Origin: Vulcanimicrobiia bacterium
Lineage (GTDB): Bacteria; Vulcanimicrobiota; Vulcanimicrobiia; Vulcanimicrobiales; Vulcanimicrobiaceae
Direction of reading: 5' to 3'
Length of the DNA: 6,843 nt
Assembly (NCBI GenBank): GCA_025451135.1
Contig: JANWKW010000160.1
Span: forward strand, 1-6,843
The first letter of the stretch is position 1. Every line of letters starts with the position of its first letter. Shown here piece after piece: positions 1-5,375 of this stretch. Both the position numbers and the translations under genes were made by a program. The notes beneath the pieces are model-generated. The model made no database searches and was not told where the DNA came from. It saw only the letters and a program-made list of their open reading frames with translations.

Positions 1-1
1 C

Positions 2-520
2 AACAAATGGTTCGGGATCGACACGCCCGACCACCGGCTGCCGAAAGACCCGATCGCGCAGCTGCGCGTGGAGCACGTGAGCGGCGCCAGCATGCTGGTC
101 CGGGTCGAGGCGATCCGCGACGTCGGCCTGATGGACGAGTCCTACGTCCTGTACCGCGAAGAGACCGACTGGTGCTTCCGGATGCGCGCCAACGGCTGGG
201 ACCTGGCCACCACGTTCTTGAGCGCGGTCTGGCACAAGCTCGGCGGCACGGTCGTGCATCGTTCGCCGACCCACGACTACTACTCGACGCGGAACATGCT
301 GGTGCTGACGAAGCGCTTCTTCCCGTACGCGCTGCCGAGCGTCGCGGCGTACACGTTCGCCCGCGCGATGCTCCCGAAGATCGTGCGCGGGCAATTCAAA
401 CGGATCCCGTACGTGTGGCGCGCCTACGTCGACTTCTTCCGCGGCGTGACCGGTTACGTCGACCTGACGCCGCCGCCGACCGCTTCCAAGACCGCCGACC
501 GCACCGCCGCCGGCGCGTAG
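2..520 (+). CDS. Family 2 glycosyltransferase, WbbL/rhamnosyltransferase-like (C-terminal part, 5' end outside window)
   Basis: This is probably a cytoplasmic, membrane-associated glycosyltransferase that adds a sugar from a nucleotide-sugar to a growing surface glycan. The frame is open from base 2, so the gene starts upstream; an internal GTG at 68 lies inside the domain and is not a credible start. In the visible 172 residues, SGASMLVR (27-34), DVGLMDE (40-46) and YREETDWCFR (51-60) match the acceptor and catalytic-base part of GT-A fold family 2 enzymes, where the usual form is an acidic pair such as ED or ETD followed by a hydrophobic residue and C/L. WHKLGG (77-82) matches the conserved His-Gly stretch that follows. 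The Tyr/Arg/Asn segment and basic tail (about 94-150) resemble the C-terminus of WbbL-like rhamnosyltransferases. The last roughly 20 residues are low-complexity Thr/Pro/Ala and overlap the end of the opposite-strand glycosyltransferase. The family is clear; the sugar and acceptor are not known. Confidence 0.88.
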   Translation, partial: NKWFGIDTPDHRLPKDPIAQLRVEHVSGASMLVRVEAIRDVGLMDESYVLYREETDWCFRMRANGWDLATTFLSAVWHKLGGTVVHRSPTHDYYSTRNMLVLTKRFFPYALPSVAAYTFARAMLPKIVRGQFKRIPYVWRAYVDFFRGVTGYVDLTPPPTASKTADRTAAGA

Positions 521-1668
521 CGGGCCGCCGCCGCGCGGGCCGCGTCCGCCATCGCGTTCCAGCGCCGCTCGTCGGCGTACGCGATCAGCGTCGCTTCCGC
601 GAAGCCATCCGGACCGTCGCCGATCGCGATCGCGTCGCGGGCCGCGCCGTCGAAGCCTTCGGCCGCGATGCTCGTGCCGATCACCGGCAGCCCGTACCCG
701 AACGCCTGCGTGACCTTGGCCTTGAGGCCCGCGCCGAACCGGAGCGGTGCGAGCGCCAGCCGGGCGCCGCGCAGCAGCGGATCGAGGTCCGGCACGTAGC
801 CGCGCACGTCGATGCATTCGCTTGCGAGCGCCCGGATCTGCGGCGGCGGATTGCTCCCGGCGATCGTCAGGGTCAGCGGCGCGCGCTCGCGGACGCGCGG
901 CAGGATCTCGCGCGCCAAGTAGAGCGCGGCGTCGACGTTCGGCTCGTGGTCGAAGCTGCCGACGAACAGCAGGCCGGCGCGGCGCGCGTAGCCGGGCGGA
1001 TCGTCGACCGGGCGCTGCATGGTCGGGATCACGAGCGTCGCGCGCGCACCCAGCGCCTCCACCGCCGCCCGCTCGGTCTCGCTCACGACGACCGTCAGAT
1101 CGGCCTCGCGGATCGCCGCCGTCTCGTACGCCAGCGTCGCGTCCGCGTCGCTCGTCCATCCGCGATGTTCGTCGCGTCGCCGCTCGCGGACGTGGTGCAG
1201 GTCGACGGTGTCGTAGACGATGCGCGCGCGCGGGTTGACGGCGCGCACCCGCCGCATCCAGGCGTGGGCCGGTCCGGGCCGCGCGATCCAGATCGTCTCG
1301 GCCTCGCGGACGCGCCGTTCGACCGCGCGGTCGCCGATGAAGACGTCCACGTCGCTTCGATAGAGGGCGCTCGCGTACGGTTCGAGCGCGCGCCCGTCGA
1401 GCGGACAGATGCCGGTCGCCCAGCCGGCGTCGGCCAGCAGGCGCACGATCTCGGCCATCCGCGCCGAGCCGCCGTCGCGATCGGGCATCGGCAGATGCTC
1501 GTCGATGACGACGACGGTGCGCAGGCGATCCGGCGGGCGAGACGCAAAGGTGCGGACCAATGTACCGAGTCGATTGCGCCCGCGGCGGACCAGCTCGCCG
1601 GCGCCGTGGGTGCGCACGATCGTGTTGAAGCGCTGCATCGTCGCGACGGCGCGCGCCAGTGCGTTCAT
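454..1668 (-). CDS. Glycosyltransferase, GT4-like (glycosyl transferases group 1)
   Basis: A 404-residue retaining-type GT-B glycosyltransferase, presumably cytoplasmic and acting in surface-polysaccharide assembly. After an amphipathic Arg-rich N-terminus (1-50), the first Rossmann domain opens with TVVVIDEHLPMPDRDGGSAR (51-70), a signature of one group-1 subfamily, followed by VYDTVDLHHVRER (151-163). The nucleotide-sugar-binding C-terminal domain starts near 230 with LLFVGSFDHEPN (233-244), then GYVPDLDPLLRGA (290-302) and PLRFGAGLKAKVTQAFGYG (308-326), and ends with the EGF segment (337-339). The last segment corresponds to the donor-binding loop where many GT4 enzymes have an E-x7-E motif; here the acidic residues are mostly replaced, as is common in this subfamily. 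ATG 1668 is the longest start; ATG 1638 (residue 11) is an alternative, and neither has a clear Shine-Dalgarno. It converges on the family 2 gene with a 67-bp overlap and diverges from the ligase-like gene. Donor and acceptor cannot be told from sequence. Confidence 0.9.
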   Translation of the reverse strand: MNALARAVATMQRFNTIVRTHGAGELVRRGRNRLGTLVRTFASRPPDRLRTVVVIDEHLPMPDRDGGSARMAEIVRLLADAGWATGICPLDGRALEPYASALYRSDVDVFIGDRAVERRVREAETIWIARPGPAHAWMRRVRAVNPRARIVYDTVDLHHVRERRRDEHRGWTSDADATLAYETAAIREADLTVVVSETERAAVEALGARATLVIPTMQRPVDDPPGYARRAGLLFVGSFDHEPNVDAALYLAREILPRVRERAPLTLTIAGSNPPPQIRALASECIDVRGYVPDLDPLLRGARLALAPLRFGAGLKAKVTQAFGYGLPVIGTSIAAEGFDGAARDAIAIGDGPDGFAEATLIAYADERRWNAMADAARAAAARYAPAAVRSAVLEAVGGGVRST

Positions 1669-3403
1669 CGTCGCGATGCTCGGCGCGTGCGTGGTGCTGC
1701 TCGGCGCATACTACCCGCCGGGGTTGAGTGATGGCACGAGCAATCCCTCCGGCGCGCTGGTCGCGGGTATCTATCCGGGCGGCGACGAGGGTCAGTGCTG
1801 CTGGCTCGCCGACCGCTCCGCGTTCAAGATCGCGCCGCCGGCCGAGGCCGCGGTCGCGGTCCTCACCATCTTCATCCCGGACTACGCCTACCGGGGAACC
1901 CTGCAATCGCTGGCCGTGCGGGTCGGCGACGCGCCCGTCGCGACCGCCTGCTGCTACGGTCCGGGCATCCATCAGTTCCCCGTCCCGATCCCGCCGCATG
2001 CGCCCGGAAGCGTGCTGATCGTCCGGACGACGCAGAAGGTCAGCTTCGTCCCGCGCGCGATCCAGAAAGAGATCGGACCGTCCACCGACACGCGGCGCTT
2101 GAGCGTGCTGCTGCGCGGCGTGGAGTTCCGCGCGGGCGACGGCGAGACGATCCAAGCGACGCCGCGGCTGGCGCTCTGGGACAAGATCGGCAAGTTCCTG
2201 TGCGTCGCGCTCGCGATCGCGGTCTTCTTCCTCACGCGCAAGCGGCCGATCTGGGGTCTCGCTGCACTGATCTTGATCGAACCGCTCGGCCACGACTACC
2301 CGGTCTGGCACACCACCGTCGCCCCGTTCAAGACCGCATTGATCGCGGTGCTCGCGGGCCTGGCGTTCCACCCGGCGTGGCGCACGCTCGCGCGCGACCG
2401 GCGCGCGCTGATCCTGCTGGCGAGCATCGCGGGCGTGGCCGCCGCGACCGTGCTCTCGATCGCGCACGCGACCTATCACGAACCGGTCATCCGCGAGACG
2501 CTCAAGGCGCTCGAGTACGCGCTGACGTTCGCGGTCGCGTACGTGGCGCTGCGGGCCGAGCCGGAGGAGTCGTTCGTGCGCGGCGCGTTCGCGTGGACGA
2601 CCGGCATCGTCTGCGTGATGGCGTTGGCGCAAGAGATGATCGGCGCCCCGGAAGGCACGTTCGTCGCCGGACACGCGCTCCCGCGCATCGCCGGTCCGCT
2701 CGAAGGACCCAACCAGCTGGCCGCCTGGATCGGCATCGTCGCGCCGGTCTCGCTCGCGTTCTTCGCGCAGCTGCGCGCGATCGGCGGCCTCTCGCTGCTG
2801 ACCGGGCTGCTGACGCTCTCGCGCGGCGGGACGATCGGGCTGATCGCCGCGGCCGCCGCCGTCTTCGCGCGGTCGGTGCGCGCGGGATGGATCGTCGCGG
2901 TCGGCGCGGTCGGCGCGGTCGCGATCCTGGCGCTGCGGTTCGGCTTCCACGCGACCCCGGGCGAGGTCGACCGCTACAACGGCGGCTTGGGGACGCGCGC
3001 CGATCTGTGGCGCGCCGCCTTCGAGATGTTCCGCGCGCATCCGCTCACCGGCGTCGGGGCCGGCAACTACGAACTGCTCCTCGGGCAGTACGACCTGCTC
3101 GGGATCCGCACGCACGCCAACAGCTGGTACTTCCAGAGCATGGCCGAGGGCGGCGTGGTGATGCTGCTCGCGATCGCGTTCGTGGTGGTCGCGACGATCC
3201 TTTCGTTCGCGCGCGCGCGCACCGGGTTCGGCCTGGCGGCTTTCGCCGCCAGCATCGGCCTGTGCTTGCACCAGACCGTCGACGACCTGGTCTTCTATCC
3301 CAAGGTCGGCGCGATGTGGTGGCTGCTCTTAGGCGTCGCCGCCGCCTCGTTGGCAGCGGCGGCGACGACGCGGGAGGAGCCGGTGGCGGAGGACGCTAGC
3401 TGA
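1622..3403 (+). CDS. O-antigen ligase / polymerase-like multi-pass membrane protein (Wzy_C family) with exported N-terminal domain
   Basis: This protein probably joins or polymerises lipid-carried glycan on the outer face of the cytoplasmic membrane. From GTG 1622 it has 593 residues. Helix 1 (about 5-31) is preceded by Lys-Arg, then comes a non-membrane beta-rich segment (about 32-187), then some ten or more hydrophobic helices (from about 188 to 580). Family hallmarks are LKALEYALTF (294-303), RIAGPLEGPNQLAAW (355-369), LLTLSRGGTIGL (396-407), the loop TRADLWRAAFEMFRAHPLTG (458-477) continuing VGAGNYE (478-484), and THANSWYFQSMAEGG (497-511). The Arg residues and the His of HANSW correspond to the conserved Arg/His expected at the active site of WaaL-type enzymes. 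The start is uncertain. GTG 1622 gives a good signal anchor but overlaps the divergent gene by 47 bp; GTG 1610 is similar; ATG 1676 avoids the overlap but leaves a short uncharged helix. Ligase and polymerase cannot be separated by sequence alone. Its stop overlaps the next gene's stop by 8 bp. Confidence 0.85.
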   Translation: MLKRCIVATARASAFIVAMLGACVVLLGAYYPPGLSDGTSNPSGALVAGIYPGGDEGQCCWLADRSAFKIAPPAEAAVAVLTIFIPDYAYRGTLQSLAVRVGDAPVATACCYGPGIHQFPVPIPPHAPGSVLIVRTTQKVSFVPRAIQKEIGPSTDTRRLSVLLRGVEFRAGDGETIQATPRLALWDKIGKFLCVALAIAVFFLTRKRPIWGLAALILIEPLGHDYPVWHTTVAPFKTALIAVLAGLAFHPAWRTLARDRRALILLASIAGVAAATVLSIAHATYHEPVIRETLKALEYALTFAVAYVALRAEPEESFVRGAFAWTTGIVCVMALAQEMIGAPEGTFVAGHALPRIAGPLEGPNQLAAWIGIVAPVSLAFFAQLRAIGGLSLLTGLLTLSRGGTIGLIAAAAAVFARSVRAGWIVAVGAVGAVAILALRFGFHATPGEVDRYNGGLGTRADLWRAAFEMFRAHPLTGVGAGNYELLLGQYDLLGIRTHANSWYFQSMAEGGVVMLLAIAFVVVATILSFARARTGFGLAAFAASIGLCLHQTVDDLVFYPKVGAMWWLLLGVAAASLAAAATTREEPVAEDAS

Positions 3404-3908
3404 TCTGGGTCGCGTAGAACGTGTTGTTGCTGCCGTAGTACCCGTAGGCCGTGATCGACGATCCGATGCCCACGTTGACCGAGCGGCCGTTCCGGTACGC
3501 CTGGGACGTGTCCACGTTGATGCTGCGCAAGCCGACCAGGATGGTGATGCGGTTGCCGCTCACCGCGGTGACGATGCCGCTGACCTGTTGGTTCGCGTAA
3601 CCGCCGTTGCCGTTCGGGTACCCGTTGGAGTTCCCGTTGCCGTTGTAGGTGCCGTTATTGTTGTGCTTGCACCAGCCCCGTACGTTGCCCGCCGGATTGA
3701 CGCAGCCGTGCGGACCCTGGCCGTCCTCGTCGCGGTTGGCTTCGTGGTTCTGGCCTCGACCGTCGTGGTATGCGGTGCGATGGGCGCCGGCCCGGTCGTG
3801 GCCGTGGCCGTGACCGTGACCGTGCCCGTGACCGTCGGCCAGCGCCGGAGCCGCGAGCGTGCCGAGTGCGAGCGTGGCCGCGAGGGCCGTTGCGAGAAGT
3901 CGTTGCAT
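3396..3908 (-). CDS. Secreted His/Gly- and Asn/Gly-rich protein with a DUF5666-like C-terminal domain
   Basis: A 170-residue exported protein of unknown function. Residues 1-24 form a typical signal peptide (MQRLL, Ala/Leu core, ALA before Asp25). Next come six Gly-His pairs (26-37), a polar His/Asp/Arg-rich stretch (38-68), a short segment with two cysteines (Cys69 and Cys80, around GCVNPAG and RGWCKH), an Asn/Gly linker (82-107), and a compact C-terminal domain. The last part (108-170: QVSGIVTAVSGNRITILVG, then NVGIGSSITAYGYY) has the alternating beta pattern and final ATQI strand of DUF5666/OB-like domains. ATG 3908 is well supported by AGGAGG seven bases upstream. The Gly-His repeat could bind divalent metal and the two cysteines could form a disulfide, but both are inference. 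The gene is monocistronic, converges on the ligase-like gene, and diverges from fabF. Coding is very likely; function is not known. Confidence 0.85.
   Translation of the reverse strand: MQRLLATALAATLALGTLAAPALADGHGHGHGHGHGHDRAGAHRTAYHDGRGQNHEANRDEDGQGPHGCVNPAGNVRGWCKHNNNGTYNGNGNSNGYPNGNGGYANQQVSGIVTAVSGNRITILVGLRSINVDTSQAYRNGRSVNVGIGSSITAYGYYGSNNTFYATQIS
3798..3833 (-). repeat. Six-copy hexanucleotide repeat encoding the Gly-His run
   Basis: Six tandem units of the form GTGNCC on the plus strand (N is G, G, A, A, C, A in order) encode six Gly-His pairs on the minus strand. The third base of the Gly codon varies between units while the protein repeat is kept. That points to selection on the peptide, or to an older repeat that has drifted. 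Gain or loss of a unit would keep the reading frame. Confidence 0.85.
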
Positions 3909-3915
3909 AATAGTG

Positions 3916-3921
3916 CCTCCT
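3916..3921 (-). promoter_or_regulatory. Strong Shine-Dalgarno for the secreted protein gene
   Basis: On the minus strand this reads AGGAGG, seven bases before ATG 3908. It is a perfect match to the anti-Shine-Dalgarno sequence and the clearest ribosome binding site in the window. It fixes the start of the secreted-protein gene and suggests efficient translation. Confidence 0.85.
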
Positions 3922-3956
3922 ACCCACGGAACGAGGCGCCCGCGCGATTCGGCACG

Positions 3957-3982
3957 GCCCGCCGCTCGCTCGCACGGCGGGC
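3957..3982. other. GC-rich hairpin in the divergent spacer
   Basis: GCCCGCCG (3957-3964) and CGGCGGGC (3975-3982) form a perfect 8-bp inverted repeat around a 10-base loop. It lies 49 bases before the secreted-protein start and could sit in its 5' leader. There is no T-run on either side, so it does not look like an intrinsic terminator. In sequence this GC-rich it may be chance. Confidence 0.4.
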
Positions 3983-3984
3983 AC

Positions 3985-4080
3985 CTCGCGGAGCGCCCGG
4001 GCGGGAACCGGAGCGACCGCTAGGGCGGTTGCGGAGAGAGAAAGGTCGGTCGAGAGGCCATAAGCCTTCCGCTCCGCGAG
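3985..4080. repeat. 11-bp perfect inverted repeat spanning the fabF upstream region
   Basis: CTCGCGGAGCG (3985-3995) is the exact reverse complement of CGCTCCGCGAG (4070-4080), with 74 bases between the arms. In a transcript this would close a long-range stem enclosing the smaller hairpin at 4013-4032. The 3' arm ends next to the purine-rich GAGAGG (4078-4083) that precedes the possible GTG start at 4088. A palindrome, CGCCCGGGCG (3994-4003), overlaps the end of the 5' arm. Whether this is a leader structure, an operator pair or chance cannot be decided from one sequence. Confidence 0.45.
4013..4032 (+). other. Hairpin in the putative fabF leader
   Basis: GCGACCGC (4013-4020) pairs with GCGGTTGC (4025-4032) through eight pairs, one of them G-U, around the four-base loop TAGG. 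It is followed by purine-rich sequence, not a T-run, so it is not a standard terminator. It sits inside the larger 3985-4080 inverted repeat. Confidence 0.35.
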
Positions 4081-4117
4081 AGGGGACGTGCCGGGCCCGC
4101 CGTATCTTCGAGAAGTT

Positions 4118-5365
4118 TTGAGCAGCAAACGACGCGTCGTCGTCACGGGCCTCGGCGCCGTGACCCCAATCGGCAATACCCGCGACGAATTCTGGCGGCG
4201 GGTGGTCGCCGGCGAGTCGGGCATCGCTCCGATCACCGCCTTCGACGCAAGTCCCTTCACCACGCGGATCGCGGGCGAGGTCAAGGACTTCGACCCCGAG
4301 GCGATCCTGGGCCGCAAAGAGGCGCGCCGGATGGATCGCTTCACCCAGTTCGCGATGGTCGCGGCCAAAGAGGCGATCGCCGACGCGGACCTCCCGGACG
4401 ACCCGGACTTCAAGGAACGCGTCGGCTCGGTCATGGGCACCGGCATCGGCGGCATCATCACGTTCTGGCAGCAGTCGGTCAAGGCCGAGCAGGTCGGCAA
4501 CTGGTCCAAGACGTCGCCGTTCTTCATCCCGATGCTGATGAGCAACGCGGCGCCCGCCAACATCTCGATGGCCTACGGCTATCGCGGCCCGCTGTTCTCG
4601 ACCGGCAGCGCCTGCGCGTCGGCCAACGACGCGATCGTGGTCGCATACAATTACGTCGCGTACGGCGACGCGGATGCGATGATCACGGGCGGTTCCGAAG
4701 CGGCCATCTCGCCGCTCGCGGTCGGCGGCTTCTGCTCGATGAAGGCGATGTCGACGCGCAACGACGATCCGACCCGGGCCAGCCGGCCGTTCGACAAAGA
4801 ACGCGACGGATTCGTGCTGGGCGAAGGCTGCGGCGTGCTGGTGCTCGAGGAGTACGAACACGCCAAGGCCCGCGGCGCGAAGATCTACGCCGAAGTGCTG
4901 GGCTACGGCCAATCCGGCGACGCGTACGACATCGTGGCGCCCGATCCGGACGGCAACGGCGTCAACCTCGCGCTGCGCCGTTCGCTCGCGAGCGCGGGTG
5001 TGAAACCGGAAGACGTCGATCACATCAACGCGCACGGCACGTCGACGCCGCTGGGCGATACCGCCGAATCGCAGGCGATCGAGAAGACCTTCGGCGAGCA
5101 CGCGAGCAAGATCGGCGTGACGTCGACCAAGTCGATGCACGGCCACGCGCTCGGCGCCGCCGGCGGCATCGAAGGCGTCGCGACCGTGCTCGCCGTCCAT
5201 CACGACGTCATGCCGCCGACCATCAACTACGAGTTCCCGGATCCCGACTGCCGCCTCGACTACGTGCCGAACGTCGCGCGCAAGGCGACCGTCGACGTCG
5301 CGCTCTCGAACTCGTTCGGCTTCGGCGGTCACAACAGCGTGATCGTCTTCGGCAAACCCCGATAG
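4118..5365 (+). CDS. fabF: Beta-ketoacyl-ACP synthase II (KAS II)
   Basis: FabF carries out the elongating Claisen condensation of malonyl-ACP with acyl-ACP in type II fatty-acid synthesis in the cytoplasm. From TTG 4118 the protein has 415 residues, close to the usual 410-415, and opens with RRVVVTGLGAVTPIGN. The thiolase-fold catalytic set is complete: Cys166 in GSACASAND, His306 in NAHGTSTPLGD, Lys338 and His343 in TKSMHGHALGAAGG, and the closing NSFGFGGHNS (398-407). Two sites differ from the E. coli form: ACASA in place of AC-T/A-SG, and SMHGH in place of SMTGH. The start is uncertain. GTG 4088 would add ten residues and has GAGAGG four bases upstream, whereas TTG 4118 has only a close GAGAAG. 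This is the first gene of a tight operon with rnc (10-bp gap) and smc. No acpP gene lies directly before it; the upstream neighbour is on the opposite strand. Function is secure; substrate preference is not. Confidence 0.95.
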   Translation: MSSKRRVVVTGLGAVTPIGNTRDEFWRRVVAGESGIAPITAFDASPFTTRIAGEVKDFDPEAILGRKEARRMDRFTQFAMVAAKEAIADADLPDDPDFKERVGSVMGTGIGGIITFWQQSVKAEQVGNWSKTSPFFIPMLMSNAAPANISMAYGYRGPLFSTGSACASANDAIVVAYNYVAYGDADAMITGGSEAAISPLAVGGFCSMKAMSTRNDDPTRASRPFDKERDGFVLGEGCGVLVLEEYEHAKARGAKIYAEVLGYGQSGDAYDIVAPDPDGNGVNLALRRSLASAGVKPEDVDHINAHGTSTPLGDTAESQAIEKTFGEHASKIGVTSTKSMHGHALGAAGGIEGVATVLAVHHDVMPPTINYEFPDPDCRLDYVPNVARKATVDVALSNSFGFGGHNSVIVFGKPR

Positions 5366-5375
5366 CGGCGACCGG

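Noticed and set aside
7..1731. 574-codon plus-strand open frame across the glycosyltransferase genes
   Set aside because: It is Arg/Asp/Ala-rich without domain motifs. It runs out of frame with the family 2 gene and antisense to the GT4 gene, both of which have clear family motifs. It is a GC-rich shadow frame.
1795..3399. 534-codon plus-strand open frame inside the ligase-like gene
   Set aside because: It is an Arg-rich +1-type shadow of the membrane protein, with no recognisable motif.
3395..3403. Bidirectional terminator at the convergent stops of the ligase-like and secreted-protein genes
   Set aside because: Only the six-base palindrome GCTAGC is present; there is no stable stem with a T-run and no intergenic space.
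4004..4009. GGAACC as an extracytoplasmic-function sigma -35 element
   Set aside because: No matching -10 element at 16-17 bases; a six-base match alone is not support.
4029..4064. Sigma-70-like promoter TTGCGG ... CATAAG before fabF
   Set aside because: The spacing is 24 bases and the -10 match is poor. No credible housekeeping promoter can be named by eye in this GC-rich spacer.
3655..4563. 302-codon minus-strand frame crossing the secreted-protein gene and fabF
   Set aside because: It covers two confident genes in other frames, and its C-terminal part is Arg/Pro/Ser low-complexity sequence.
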